Counted from the stretch's first letter, positions 17,990-27,186 are shown. The stretch is DNA of 57,621 nt from Casimicrobiaceae bacterium (GCA_025056355.1 JANWWI010000011.1:1-57621); one strand, 5' to 3'. The notes: generated from the sequence alone by a model not told the origin. Program-made: numbers and translations.

Positions 17990-18705
17990 GCGCCGAGACA
18001 ACGCTCTTACAGCGAAGCGCGAGCGCTGCTTTCGGGCTTGCCCTGCTGGCCGTGGCAACGGCGCTGTTTGCCTGGGTCAAAGATTGGCCTGCCTTTGCGC
18101 TTCGGCGCATCGAGGTGACCACTGCCCCCGTCGAGCTCGAACCGGGCCTGCTTGAAGCGGTCCTGCGCAACGACGTGCGAGGCACGTTTTTTTCCGTTTC
18201 GCTTGAGGCCGTGCGCGCGGCGCTGCTCAAGCTGCCATGGGTGCGCGAGGCGCGCGTGAGTCGCCACTGGCCGGGCACGCTGCGCATCGCGCTGGTCGAG
18301 TATCGCGCCGTGGCGCAATGGAGCGATCAGGAGCTGCTTGCTGAGGACGGCACGGTGTTTCGCGCCACGACGCGTCGGCCGCTGCCGCGTTTTGAAGCGA
18401 GCTCGGCCAATCCGCTTGAGGCCTTGAATCGTTTTCGCGACGTGCGTCGGGTGTTTTCCAGGCTTGGTCTGAAGGTCAAACGCTTCGGGATGACCGACCG
18501 CGGAGCGGTTTGGGCCGAGGCCGAGGGCGGCCTCCGCGTGGAATTCGGACGTGAGCAGTTCGCGGAACGGCTCGAGCGGTTCGCTCAGGCCTGGGCGCAG
18601 TGGAGCGAAGCCGAACGCGCTCAGATCGCACGGGTCGATTTGCGCTATCGCGCAGCGGTGGCCGTTGAGGCGCGCCAGGGCGTCACACGGGGAGGGGGAG
18701 CATGA
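17986..18705 (+). CDS. ftsQ: Cell division protein FtsQ
   Basis: 239 residues: a single membrane segment (about residues 12-32), a POTRA domain starting [18 protein letters not shown], the motif [23 protein letters not shown] with YRAVAQW, and the FtsQ beta-domain to the end. FtsQ links early (FtsA/FtsZ) and late (FtsL/FtsB/FtsW/FtsI) divisome parts in the periplasm. It overlaps both murC and ftsA by 4 bases. No ddl or murB intervenes. Confidence 0.94.
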   Translation: MSAETTLLQRSASAAFGLALLAVATALFAWVKDWPAFALRRIEVTTAPVELEPGLLEAVLRNDVRGTFFSVSLEAVRAALLKLPWVREARVSRHWPGTLRIALVEYRAVAQWSDQELLAEDGTVFRATTRRPLPRFEASSANPLEALNRFRDVRRVFSRLGLKVKRFGMTDRGAVWAEAEGGLRVEFGREQFAERLERFAQAWAQWSEAERAQIARVDLRYRAAVAVEARQGVTRGGGA

Positions 18706-19916
18706 CACAGCTGGTTGCCGCGCTCGACATCGGCACCTCGAAAGTCGTGGCCCTCGTTGCTGAGCTCAACGAGACCGGTGGACTGTCCGTCATCGGATTT
18801 GGCGAAACCCCGGCCTCGGGCATGCGCAAAGGCATGGTCATTGATATCGATGCGACCACAGCCGCCGTTGCAACGGCGGTCAAGGAAGCCGCGGCAATGG
18901 CCAACTGCAAGCTCTCGCAAGTGTTTGTGAGCTTAGGCGGGGCGCATCTGCGCAGCCAGAACTCGGCGGGCATGGTGGCCATCAAGGAGCTCGAGGTGAC
19001 CGAGTTCGACGTCGAACGGGCCATCGACACCGCACGTACCGTGGCGATTCCGAATGACCAGTATCTGCTGCATACGCTGCCGCAGGAGTTCATCATCGAC
19101 GGGCAGGAGGGAGTGCTCAAGCCGCTCGGCATGAGTGGGCGTCGGCTCGAAGTCAAGGCCCATCTGATCACCGGTGCGCAGTCGGCCATCGACAACGTCG
19201 AGAAATGCGTGCGTCGCGCGGGACTGACGGTGGAGGAGGTCGTCGCCCAGCCGCTAGCCTCGGCGCGCGCGTGTCTGACGCCTGAGGAAATCGACATCGG
19301 TGTCGGACTGCTCGACATCGGCGCCGGCACGACCGATGTGGCTCTCTATGTGAGCGGCGCGATTCGACACACCGCTGTGGTGCCGATCGCCGGCGACCAA
19401 ATCACCAACGACATCGCGATGGCCCTGAGAACCTCGAGTCGGGAGGCCACAGACATCAAGCACCGGCACGGTTGTGCGCTCACCAAGCTCGTGCCTACGG
19501 ATGAATGGATCGAGGTGGCGGGCGTGGGCGATCGACCACCCAAGACGATGGCACGTCATCTGCTTGCCGAAGTCGTCGAGCCGCGCGTGGAAGAACTGCT
19601 GCAAATCGTGCATGAGCAGATCCGCGCCTCGGGACTAGAGCCGTATTTGCGCTCGGGCTATGTGCTCACGGGTGGCACGGCGCATCTTGCGGGGTTGGCC
19701 GAACTAGCCGAAGAGGTGCTGCATGCGCCGGTGCGGATCGGGCGGCCCGTCTATTCCGGTGCCCTGCAGGAGCTGTTACGGGCGCCGCAGTATGCGGCAG
19801 CCATCGGGCTTCTACGGCATGCGAGCGAGTTCTACGGACGTCGGCGCGCGCTTGAGCGGCGCGAGCGGGCGGGGTGGCGTTTAGTCGGCAAATTGCGCGA
19901 CGTGTTTGGTCTGTAG
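18702..19916 (+). CDS. ftsA: Cell division protein FtsA
   Basis: 404 residues, actin-like ATPase. Phosphate-1 motif ALDIGTSKVVALVAEL at the N-terminus, the SHS2/1C region containing DQYLLHTLPQEFIIDGQEG, phosphate-2 motif GVGLLDIGAGTTDVALY, and adenosine motif VLTGGTAHLAGLAELAEEV. The C-terminal RRERAGWRLVGKLRDVFGL is a plausible amphipathic membrane-targeting helix. It tethers FtsZ filaments to the membrane. It starts within the ftsQ stop. The 16-base gap to ftsZ contains a strong Shine-Dalgarno, suggesting independently boosted FtsZ translation. Confidence 0.97.
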   Translation: MTQLVAALDIGTSKVVALVAELNETGGLSVIGFGETPASGMRKGMVIDIDATTAAVATAVKEAAAMANCKLSQVFVSLGGAHLRSQNSAGMVAIKELEVTEFDVERAIDTARTVAIPNDQYLLHTLPQEFIIDGQEGVLKPLGMSGRRLEVKAHLITGAQSAIDNVEKCVRRAGLTVEEVVAQPLASARACLTPEEIDIGVGLLDIGAGTTDVALYVSGAIRHTAVVPIAGDQITNDIAMALRTSSREATDIKHRHGCALTKLVPTDEWIEVAGVGDRPPKTMARHLLAEVVEPRVEELLQIVHEQIRASGLEPYLRSGYVLTGGTAHLAGLAELAEEVLHAPVRIGRPVYSGALQELLRAPQYAAAIGLLRHASEFYGRRRALERRERAGWRLVGKLRDVFGL

Positions 19917-19932
19917 CCTGAAAGGAGAAAAC

Positions 19933-21120
19933 ATGTTCGAAATCGTCGAGGAGAAGCGGGAAGGAGCGGTCATCAAGGTGATCGGCATCGGCGGATGCGG
20001 CGGAAACGCCGTGCGCCACATGATCGAAAAGGGCGTGCCGGGGGTTGAGTTCATTGTGGCCAACACCGACGCGCAGGCGCTCAACCGAAATCCAGCCCCA
20101 CGGCGCATCGCGCTCGGCCGCGAGTTGACCCAGGGACTCGGTGCAGGCGCCAAGCCCGAGGTCGGGCGCGATGCCGCCATGGAATCGAAGGCCGAACTGC
20201 AGGAGGCGATTCGTGGCGCCGACATGCTGTTTATCACCGCCGGCATGGGCGGTGGCACCGGTACCGGGGCCGCACCGGTGGTGGCCCAACTGGCCAAGGA
20301 GATGGGCATTTTGACCGTTGCCGTGGTGACCAAACCGTTTCGCTTCGAGCTGCAAAAGCGCGAGCGCATCGCCGCGGCCGGCATCGAGGAACTGCAGCGC
20401 CACGTCGATTCGCTGATCATCCTGCCCAACGAAAAGCTCCTGCAAGTGCTCGGGCGCAACATCACGATGCCGGCGGCGTTCGCAGCCTCCAACGATGTGC
20501 TCTTTAGCGCCGTCTCTGGGATCTCCGACATCATCCACCGCGAGGGCTACGTCAACCGCGACTTTGCCGACGTCCGCACGGTCATGGCCGAGCTTGGCAT
20601 GGCCATGATGGGTACGGCGACCGCCAGCGGCGAGGGTGCGGGCCAGGCTGCGGCAGAGGCGGCCGTGAAAAGCCCGCTGCTCGAAGAGGTCGATCTACAA
20701 GGCGCGCGCGGCGTGCTGCTGTGCATCACCAGTGGCGCCTCGATCACCCTCGGCGAACTTCAAGACATCGCCGATAAGGTTCAGGAATTCGTCGCACCGG
20801 ATGCAACCCTGCTTTGGGGGCACTCCTTTGATGAGGCCATGGGCGATCAAATCCGTGTCACGATCGTGGCGACCGGTCTTGGCGCGAAGCGGCGCATGCA
20901 GGCGGTGGCTGGCGGTCTGTCGGCGGTTGCGCGCATGCCGAGCGTGAGTCAGCGCACCGGAACCGATGATGCGGCGCTGCCCACGGGCCTTGAGGCCGTT
21001 TCAACCGCGGGCCTTGAGGGGGTCAATTTCGATTTGCCGCCGGGGCTACGGGGCGGAGCGCGCCCGGCTACCCGCGGCAGTTTCGAGATCCCGACCTTCC
21101 TGCGCCGGCAGGCCGACTAG
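19933..21120 (+). CDS. ftsZ: Cell division GTPase FtsZ
   Basis: 395 residues from the ATG at 19933, preceded by AAAGGAG 5 bases upstream, the strongest ribosome-binding site in the cluster. Core motifs are VIGIGGCGGNAV, NTDAQAL, the GTP-binding tubulin signature GGGTGTG (106-112) and the T7-loop block NRDFADVRTVM, which retains the Asn and Asp residues that complete the neighbour's GTPase site. The linker is about 60 residues. The conserved tail FEIPTFLRRQAD is the peptide that binds FtsA and ZipA-type partners. It forms the cytokinetic ring. lpxC or secA do not follow as in many relatives. Confidence 0.97.
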   Translation: MFEIVEEKREGAVIKVIGIGGCGGNAVRHMIEKGVPGVEFIVANTDAQALNRNPAPRRIALGRELTQGLGAGAKPEVGRDAAMESKAELQEAIRGADMLFITAGMGGGTGTGAAPVVAQLAKEMGILTVAVVTKPFRFELQKRERIAAAGIEELQRHVDSLIILPNEKLLQVLGRNITMPAAFAASNDVLFSAVSGISDIIHREGYVNRDFADVRTVMAELGMAMMGTATASGEGAGQAAAEAAVKSPLLEEVDLQGARGVLLCITSGASITLGELQDIADKVQEFVAPDATLLWGHSFDEAMGDQIRVTIVATGLGAKRRMQAVAGGLSAVARMPSVSQRTGTDDAALPTGLEAVSTAGLEGVNFDLPPGLRGGARPATRGSFEIPTFLRRQAD

Positions 21121-21127
21121 CGCTGCC

Positions 21128-22048
21128 GTGGCGATCACGGGCTTGCTCATCGGCGCACTGGCGGTCGCGCTGTCAAGTGCGACAGGGTGGGCGCGTGTTA
21201 CGAGCTTCGATCTCGAGTGGTTCGATCAAGCGCGGGATCGCCCGATTCCGCTGCGCATTCGTGTGCCAGAGGGCGCGGGGCTTGCGCCGGTCGTGCTCGT
21301 CTCGCATGATCACGGCGGCACGCGGGCGAGCCTTTCGGTCTGGGGTGAACGCTGGGCCCGTGCGGGTTATCTCGTCATCCACATCGAGCATCGCGGTGCT
21401 CAGGCAGCTGCCGCCGAGCGCGCCCGCGTGGAGCCTGCCCCGAGCGTGCGCCGCGTGCGCCCGATCGGCGCGGAGCAGCTGCTCGGCCGCAGCGACGACG
21501 TGCGCTTCGTGCTTGCCCAGCTTGAGCGCCGCGACGTGGATGCCCTTGCGGAAGTGTGGCGAGCACGCATCGATCCGACACGCATCGCGTTGGCTGGCGA
21601 AGGCGTGGGCGCGCGTCTGGCCCAGGCGCTTGCGGGCGAGCGCTTCCCCGGGCCGATCCCCTCGCTTGCCGAGCCTCGGATTCGCGCCTTCATCGGCATT
21701 GAGCCGCTCGCGCAGGGAACGCGCAAGAGCTGGCCTGAGCGCTACGGCTCAATCGACCGCCCGTTTTTATCGGTGCTTGGACGCGATACGCAGAGCCCTG
21801 CAGGAGTGGTTCCCAGCACGGGGGGTGCCCCGATCGGCCGACGGCTGGGCTTTCACGAAGCGATGCCGCCGGGCGGAAAGTGGCGCGTCATCCTCAAAGG
21901 AGCGAGCACGGACCCGCCCCCGGTTGCGCTCGACTTGAGCGTGCAGTTTCTCGATGTTTATCTGCGCGGCGACACCGACGCCTCGCCGGCCTTCAAGCGC
22001 CGGGTCGCTGCGCTGATCGAAGCGGGGCATCGTTTCGAGCGAAAGTAA
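21128..22048 (+). CDS. Secreted alpha/beta-hydrolase-like protein lacking the nucleophile serine
   Basis: The likely start is the GTG at 21128, 7 bases after the ftsZ stop. It opens a signal-peptide-like stretch (AITGLLIGALAVALSS), whereas an ATG further upstream would overlap ftsZ. The product is 306 residues. VVLVSHDHGGTRASLSVW followed by GYLVIHIEHRG resembles the oxyanion-hole region of PAF-acetylhydrolase or dienelactone-hydrolase-like proteins. At the nucleophile elbow, where GxSxG is expected, it reads GEGVG (157-161), so serine is replaced by glycine. It may be a pseudoenzyme or use another mechanism. The tight spacing suggests readthrough from the division cluster. The family call is moderate and the function unknown. 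Confidence 0.75.
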   Translation: MAITGLLIGALAVALSSATGWARVTSFDLEWFDQARDRPIPLRIRVPEGAGLAPVVLVSHDHGGTRASLSVWGERWARAGYLVIHIEHRGAQAAAAERARVEPAPSVRRVRPIGAEQLLGRSDDVRFVLAQLERRDVDALAEVWRARIDPTRIALAGEGVGARLAQALAGERFPGPIPSLAEPRIRAFIGIEPLAQGTRKSWPERYGSIDRPFLSVLGRDTQSPAGVVPSTGGAPIGRRLGFHEAMPPGGKWRVILKGASTDPPPVALDLSVQFLDVYLRGDTDASPAFKRRVAALIEAGHRFERK

Positions 22049-22114
22049 GCGCAAACGCGCAGTCGCCGGAAACGGAGGGTGACTGCAGCCGGTCACGCGA
22101 GCAAGCCTTGCGCT

Positions 22115-23224
22115 TTAGGCCGGTGCGCCGAGCGCGCGCGCCCGCGCGAGCTGAAGCGCGAGCTGCTCGCGATCGGGCGGCGCGGCGAGCCAGCCGCTCA
22201 GGTGGTCTTCAGCAAGGCGCGCGAGCATCCGCACAAACTGAGCGCTGTCGTTGAGTGCGGGGATGTAGTAATAGCTGCTTCCACCGGCTGCCAGAAAGCG
22301 CTCTCGACCCTCGATCGCGATTTCTTCGAGGGTCTCAAGGCAGTCGGCGGGAAACCCTGGGCAGATGACGTGCACGCTTCTCACGCCCGTTCGTGCAAGC
22401 GATTCGAGTGTTTCGTCGGTGTACGGACGCAACCATTCGGCACGGCCGAAGCGCGATTGAAAGGCGATACGGTACTGTCCCGAGTCGAGTCCGAGCACCT
22501 CGGCGAGCAAGCGGCCGGTCTTCTGGCACAGGCAGTGATACGGATCGCCGCGCTCGAGCGCGAAGCGCGGCACGCCATGAAAGCTCATGACGAGCACCTG
22601 GGGACGTCCGTACTGCTGCCAGGCGCGGCGCACGCTTGCAGCAAGCGCGCCGATATAGTCGGGATCATCATGCCAACTGCGCACGGTGCGCACAGCCGGG
22701 ACGTGCCGTTCGCGCTCAAGCAGGCGAAACAGTGCCGCACAGGCGCTGCCGGTTGTGCTTGAGGCGTACTGGGGGTAGAGCGGCAGGAGCAGCAGCCGGT
22801 CGCACCGCTGCGCGCGCAGCTTTTCCCAGGCGCTTGCCAGCGAGGGTTCGCCGTAGCGCATGCCCACTTCGATGTGCACGAGATCCCAGGGCAATCCGCG
22901 GGCCTTCAAGCGCTCGCCCAATTCCCCGCGAAGATATTGCGCCTGACGTTCGGTCCAGACCAGCAGCGGTGAGCCCTCTGGCAGCCAGACCTTGGCGTAC
23001 TTGGCCGCGCTCTTGCTCGGACGCGTGGGGAGGATGATTCCATGCAGGATCGGCCACCAAAGGAGCCGGGGAATTTCGACCACGCGCGGATCGGAGAGAA
23101 ATTCCCGAAGATAGGCGCGTACTGCGCGTGGGGTCGGCGCTGCGGGCGTGCCGAGGTTGCACAAGATGATGCCGATCCGGCTGGCCTGGCCATGGGGCGG
23201 TTCTGCGACGAAGCGACTAACCAT
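22115..23224 (-). CDS. hemH: Ferrochelatase HemH
   Basis: 369 residues from the ATG at 23224 (a GTG three codons upstream is possible). IGIILCNLGTPAAPTPRAVRAYLREFLSDPRVVEIPR is the characteristic N-terminal block, described here as the NLGTP and DPRVVEIPR motifs. VMSFHGVP carries the metal-binding histidine. FQSRFGRAEWLRPYTDETL and VICPGFPADCLETLEEIAIEG complete the signature. It inserts ferrous iron into protoporphyrin IX, the last step of haem synthesis. It follows hrcA on the same strand after a 71-base gap, so the two may be co-transcribed. Confidence 0.96.
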   Translation of the reverse strand: MVSRFVAEPPHGQASRIGIILCNLGTPAAPTPRAVRAYLREFLSDPRVVEIPRLLWWPILHGIILPTRPSKSAAKYAKVWLPEGSPLLVWTERQAQYLRGELGERLKARGLPWDLVHIEVGMRYGEPSLASAWEKLRAQRCDRLLLLPLYPQYASSTTGSACAALFRLLERERHVPAVRTVRSWHDDPDYIGALAASVRRAWQQYGRPQVLVMSFHGVPRFALERGDPYHCLCQKTGRLLAEVLGLDSGQYRIAFQSRFGRAEWLRPYTDETLESLARTGVRSVHVICPGFPADCLETLEEIAIEGRERFLAAGGSSYYYIPALNDSAQFVRMLARLAEDHLSGWLAAPPDREQLALQLARARALGAPA

Positions 23225-23295
23225 AACGGGCACGTCCGTGCGATCAAGTGGGTCCGTCGCGGCGCACTTGGCGCAGGCTGCCGCGACTCAACCGA

Positions 23296-24315
23296 TCAGG
23301 CTGGACCGATTTCGCGTTCGAGGGCCGAGGAGAGCAGCCGCGCGGTCATATCGACGATGGGAATGACGCGGTCGTAAGCCATCCGCGTGGGACCGATGAC
23401 ACCGAGCGTTCCCAAGACTTGGCCATTGACCTGAAACGGCGCGGTGACAACACTCAACTCCTCAAGAGGGACCACGTTTGATTCGCCGCCGATGAAGATC
23501 TTGACGCCATCGGCCTGACAGGCCAGTTCGAACAAGCGCATGAGCCGCGTGCGCTCCTCGAACAGGTCGAAGAGCTTGCGCAGGCGTTCCATATCGCTTG
23601 TGAAATCGGGCGTGGACAGAAGGTGCCGCTCCCCCGCGATCACGACGGGGTCACTGCGTGCAAGCTCCGAGCCGGCCTCGAGTGTGGCTTTGACCAGCGT
23701 GGTGATGTCCTCGCGAAGTTGTCGCAACTCGTCGGCAAGACGCGTGCGGACTTGGTCGATCGGCGTGTCGGCGAAGTGTTCGTTGAAGTAGTTCGCCGCT
23801 TCGCTGAGTGCGCTCTGAGAAAGCGGTCGATCGAGGGTCAAGAAGCGGTTTTGCACGTCTCCGTCAGGGGTGACAAGCACCATGAGCACACGCCGCTCGC
23901 CCAGTCGGACGAATTCGATGTGTCGGAACGCGGGGGTCTTGTACGGGACGGCCACCACGCCGGCAAAACTGCTGAGCTGTGCGAGCAGCCGCGCGGCCGA
24001 GGCGACGAGCTCTTGACGTTGATGACCGACGAGACTGGCGCGCGCTTCGTCGATTTCGACCGCCGAGAGCGGTTGGGTCACCATCAAGGTGTCGACAAAA
24101 AAACGGTAGCCGCGAGCCGTGGGGATCCGACCCGCCGAAGTATGCGGGCTTGTGATGAAGCCCTGTTCTTCGAGATCGGCCATGACGTTGCGGATCGAGG
24201 CCGGCGAGAGCTCGAGTCCGGCGTGCTTGGCCAATGTGCGGGACCCGACGGGTTCGCCGTCGGCGATGTAGCGCTCGATCAGCGCGCGCAGCAGCGTTCG
24301 GGCCCGTTCGTCCAT
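23296..24315 (-). CDS. hrcA: Heat-inducible transcription repressor HrcA
   Basis: 339 residues from the ATG at 24315 (MDERARTLLRALIERYIADG). A winged-helix N-terminus is followed by the family signature LSPASIRNVMADLEEQGFITSPHTSAGRIPTARGYRFFVD, visible as SIRNVMADLE and SAGRIPT. The C-terminal GAF-like part includes IGPTRMAYDRVIPIVDMTARLLS. HrcA represses groESL and dnaK operons by binding the CIRCE inverted repeat. No CIRCE element is visible near hrcA itself, so its targets must be elsewhere. It is divergent from nadK and upstream of hemH. Confidence 0.95.
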   Translation of the reverse strand: MDERARTLLRALIERYIADGEPVGSRTLAKHAGLELSPASIRNVMADLEEQGFITSPHTSAGRIPTARGYRFFVDTLMVTQPLSAVEIDEARASLVGHQRQELVASAARLLAQLSSFAGVVAVPYKTPAFRHIEFVRLGERRVLMVLVTPDGDVQNRFLTLDRPLSQSALSEAANYFNEHFADTPIDQVRTRLADELRQLREDITTLVKATLEAGSELARSDPVVIAGERHLLSTPDFTSDMERLRKLFDLFEERTRLMRLFELACQADGVKIFIGGESNVVPLEELSVVTAPFQVNGQVLGTLGVIGPTRMAYDRVIPIVDMTARLLSSALEREIGPA

Positions 24316-24520
24316 GCCGCGCAATTTTAGGATGCGCGCGTAGGAGACGCGCGCGCGCGAAGTGGTGGCTCAGGGCTGTGATGTAATGCCCATGATGCCA
24401 CGACGAGCTAGCCCGGCCCGCACTGGCCACCGCGACCGACGCGCGCCAACGGACGCTCCGGAAGCGGCGCCGTTCGAACTGACCGAACTTGCCCAGGAAC
24501 CCTGGCGGGAAGGCACGCGC

Positions 24521-25417
24521 ATGCACGCGCCGCTGCCACCGGGCCCCGTTGCGATTGCGGCGCGCCGTTCGACGCGCGACCGCGACGGCGACCTGAGCGA
24601 AGCCGTGGCGCTCGTGGCCGATGTGCTTGCTCGGTATGGATACACGCCGGTGCTTGAGGAGCGCACCGCGCAGGAGGTGGGTCAGACGCTCTGGGAGAGC
24701 TGTCCGGCCGAAGCGCTCGGTGAACACTGCCGGCTCGTGGTTGCCATCGGCGGCGATGGCACCTTTATCACCTTCGCGCGCAGTGTGGCGCGTCACGATG
24801 TGCCGATTGTTGGCGTCAATCGCGGTCGGCTCGGTTTTTTGACCGACCTGCGCCTCGAACAGGTTGAGGTCGTGCTGCCGCCGCTTCTGCGCGGGGAATA
24901 TCGCGAGGAGCGGCGCACGCTGCTTGCAGCGCGCAACGAGGCGAGCGAGGAGCTGCTCCTGGCGGTCAACGACATCGTGGTTGGCCGAAGTGGACATGGG
25001 TCGTTGTGCGACCTGGAAGTCACGCTCAACGACCGCTTTGCATTCGGCTTGCGGGCCGATGGGTTGATCGTGGCCACCCCCACAGGCTCGACTGCCTACA
25101 GCTTGTCGGCGGGCGGTGCGATCATCGCGCCGGGGGTCAATGCCTTCGCGCTTGTGCCGATTGCGCCGCATGCGCTGACCAACCGCCCGATCGTGCTGAG
25201 CGATGAGACGCGGATCCGTATCCGCGTCGCGCATGCGCGCGACGCGTGTGCGCGGTTCGATGGGCATCCGCTCCTTGCGCTCGCGGAGGGCGAGGCGATC
25301 GAAATCACCAAAGCTTCGGCCACGGCCCGCATCTGGCATCCGCTCGACTACGACTACTTCCACACCTTGCGCGAGAAACTCGCCTGGACCGAAACACCCG
25401 AGACGCTTGCGCGCTAA
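24521..25417 (+). CDS. nadK: NAD kinase
   Basis: I chose the ATG at 24521 because GGGAAGG lies about 9 bases upstream and it gives 298 residues, the normal size. The frame stays open upstream to 24362 but is Arg/Pro-rich and unlike the family. Motifs: VVAIGGDGTFITFAR with GGDGT near residue 77, GVNRGRLGFLTD, the NDIVV block and GLIVATPTGSTAYSLSAGG. It phosphorylates NAD to NADP with ATP. It heads a probable nadK-recN operon (30-base gap). The segment CCAGG-AAC-CCTGG (24493-24505) just upstream is a short inverted repeat of unknown significance. Confidence 0.95.
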   Translation: MHAPLPPGPVAIAARRSTRDRDGDLSEAVALVADVLARYGYTPVLEERTAQEVGQTLWESCPAEALGEHCRLVVAIGGDGTFITFARSVARHDVPIVGVNRGRLGFLTDLRLEQVEVVLPPLLRGEYREERRTLLAARNEASEELLLAVNDIVVGRSGHGSLCDLEVTLNDRFAFGLRADGLIVATPTGSTAYSLSAGGAIIAPGVNAFALVPIAPHALTNRPIVLSDETRIRIRVAHARDACARFDGHPLLALAEGEAIEITKASATARIWHPLDYDYFHTLREKLAWTETPETLAR

Positions 25418-25447
25418 GGGACGTCTGGTCATCCGCATCGCCTTTGC

Positions 25448-27121
25448 ATGCTGCGCCAGCTTTCGATTCGACACTTCGTGCTCATCGATCGGCTCGATCT
25501 TGAGTTCGGGTCGGGGCTCACCGTGCTCACCGGTGAGACTGGAGCCGGCAAATCGATCGTGCTCGATGCGCTCGGTCTGGCCCTTGGGGCACGGGCCGAG
25601 GCGGGCATGGTGCGCCCGGGCGAACGGCAGGCCGATATCCGCGCCGAGTTCGTGCTTGAGTCCGACGACCCGGCGTGGGCGGCTTTTGAAGCGCGCGGTC
25701 TGGTCGCTCGCGGCGACTCGATCGTGTTGCGGCGCATCGTGGAGGCAGGCGGGCGTTCGCGCGCGCAGCTCAATGGTCAACCGATCGCCGTGAGCGAATT
25801 GCGCGAGCTCTCGGAGCTGCTGCTTGAGTTGCATGCACAGCATGAGCATCAAGCCCTCGTGCAGCCGCGAACGCAACGTGAGCTGCTCGACCGCGCTGGA
25901 TCGCTCGGCGCCCTCGCCATGCGTGTACGCGAGGCGCATGCGGCGTGGCGCGAGGCCGTCGAGGCGCTGGAAGCGGCGCGCCGCGAAGGCGAGGCAATCG
26001 AGCGAGCGCGTGAGCGTCTGCAAACCGAGCTTGACGCCTTGCGTGCGCTTGCGCCGCGCGCCTCGGAGTGGGAGGCGTTGAACCTCGAGCAACGACGGCT
26101 CGCCCACGCGCGCGAGATTCTCTCGGCGATGAACGAGGTCGAGCGCGCGCTCGCTGAGGAGGAAGGGTTGATCGATCGGCTCGCCGCGCTGGCGAACCGG
26201 ATGGGCGCGGTGGAGCGCTTCGATGCGCGCTTGGCCGAGGCGCGTTCCTATCTTGAGGCGGCGCGCGCTGAAGCCACGGAGGCAGCCCAGTGGCTGCGCC
26301 GCGAGGCCGCGCGCGTCGACCTCGATCCGCAGCGACTCGGAGAGGTGGAGGCGCGCGTGTCGGCCTATTTCGACTTGGCGCGTCGGCTCCGTAGCCGCCC
26401 CGAAGCGCTTGAGATCGAGTGGCAGAGGCGCGAGGTGGAGTGGCAGCGCCTCTGCGAAGCCCAAGATATCCCGGGCCTCGAAGCGCGGGCGGAGGCCGCG
26501 CGGCAAGCCCTCGAGACGGTCGCCGAGGCGCTGTCCAGAGCGCGCCGAGAGGCGGCCGCACGGCTTTCTGAAGCGGTCACGCGCGATTTGCCGGCACTTG
26601 CGCTCCCGGAGGCCGAGTTTTCGATTGCGTTTGAGCCGGAACCGGCGCCGACTGCGCACGGATCGGAGCGAGTCGAATTCTGCTTTCGATCGCATCCCAC
26701 CTTGCCGCTTGCGCCGCTTGCGCGTGTGGCCTCAGGCGGCGAGCGGGCACGGCTTGCTCTGGCCATTCTCGTGGCGGCGGGTCAAGCCGCCGCCGGACCC
26801 GCGCTCGTCTTTGATGAGGCCGACGTGGGCGTGGGCGGGCAGGTGGCTGCGCAAGTCGGGCGACGACTGCAACAGCTTGCCTCGGCGCGGCAAGTGCTTG
26901 CGGTCACGCACATGCCGCAAGTGGCTGCACATGCCGATCATCATTTGCTCGTTGAGCGCGAGGAGGGTTCGTTGCCCGTGACGCGCGTGCGCGTGCTTGG
27001 GGCAGCCGAACGCGAACGCGAGATTGCGCGCATGCTGAGCGGTCATGCCGGGGTTAGCGAGGCGACGCGAAGGCTCGCGCAAGAGCTATTGCGCGAAGCG
27101 GCCCGTCCAGCTTCGCCGTGA
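25448..27121 (+). CDS. recN: DNA repair protein RecN
   Basis: 557 residues, SMC-like ATPase. MLRQLSIRHFVLIDRLDLEF is the typical start, and Walker A GETGAGKS lies at about 29-36. The central part (about 150-370) is Glu/Ala/Arg-rich coiled coil. VASGGERARLALAI is the ABC signature and PALVFDEADVGVGG the Walker B. VLAVTHMPQVAAHADHHLLV closes the head domain. RecN acts early in double-strand break repair, holding ends together. Its gene often carries a LexA box elsewhere, but here it follows nadK closely and I see no clear LexA site. Confidence 0.96.
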   Translation: MLRQLSIRHFVLIDRLDLEFGSGLTVLTGETGAGKSIVLDALGLALGARAEAGMVRPGERQADIRAEFVLESDDPAWAAFEARGLVARGDSIVLRRIVEAGGRSRAQLNGQPIAVSELRELSELLLELHAQHEHQALVQPRTQRELLDRAGSLGALAMRVREAHAAWREAVEALEAARREGEAIERARERLQTELDALRALAPRASEWEALNLEQRRLAHAREILSAMNEVERALAEEEGLIDRLAALANRMGAVERFDARLAEARSYLEAARAEATEAAQWLRREAARVDLDPQRLGEVEARVSAYFDLARRLRSRPEALEIEWQRREVEWQRLCEAQDIPGLEARAEAARQALETVAEALSRARREAAARLSEAVTRDLPALALPEAEFSIAFEPEPAPTAHGSERVEFCFRSHPTLPLAPLARVASGGERARLALAILVAAGQAAAGPALVFDEADVGVGGQVAAQVGRRLQQLASARQVLAVTHMPQVAAHADHHLLVEREEGSLPVTRVRVLGAAEREREIARMLSGHAGVSEATRRLAQELLREAARPASP

Positions 27122-27128
27122 TCCGGCA

Positions 27129-27147
27129 ACAGCGCTCTCTGCGCTGT
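27129..27147. terminator. Hairpin between convergent recN and pbpG, possible bidirectional terminator
   Basis: ACAGCGC (27129-27135) and GCGCTGT (27141-27147) form a perfect 7-bp stem with a TCTCT loop, 7 bases after the recN stop and 40 bases from the pbpG stop. No T-run follows on either strand, so termination would be weak or factor-assisted. An 8-base direct repeat, CCGGCAAC, flanks it at 27123 and 27172. Confidence 0.35.
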
Positions 27148-27186
27148 GCCCGCGATGCACAGAAGCCTTGCCCGGCAACCAGGCGA

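Noticed and set aside
20966-21127. Starting the post-ftsZ hydrolase at an ATG inside ftsZ
   Set aside because: It would add 54 Arg-rich residues in front of a clear signal peptide, and the overlap region is fully accounted for by FtsZ including its conserved tail.
22049-22114. A terminator between the post-ftsZ hydrolase and hemH
   Set aside because: Only a 5-bp GTGAC/GTCAC stem with an 8-base loop and no T-run is present, which is too weak to call.
24316-24520. A CIRCE element (TTAGCACTC-N9-GAGTGCTAA) near hrcA
   Set aside because: I looked through the hrcA/nadK gap and hrcA upstream sequence and found no such inverted repeat, so autoregulation through CIRCE is not supported here.
23864-26695. 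A 943-codon minus-strand open frame opposite hrcA, nadK and recN
   Set aside because: It is antisense to genes with clear family motifs. Its protein is Arg/Leu-rich and patternless, as expected from the shadow of high-GC coding DNA.
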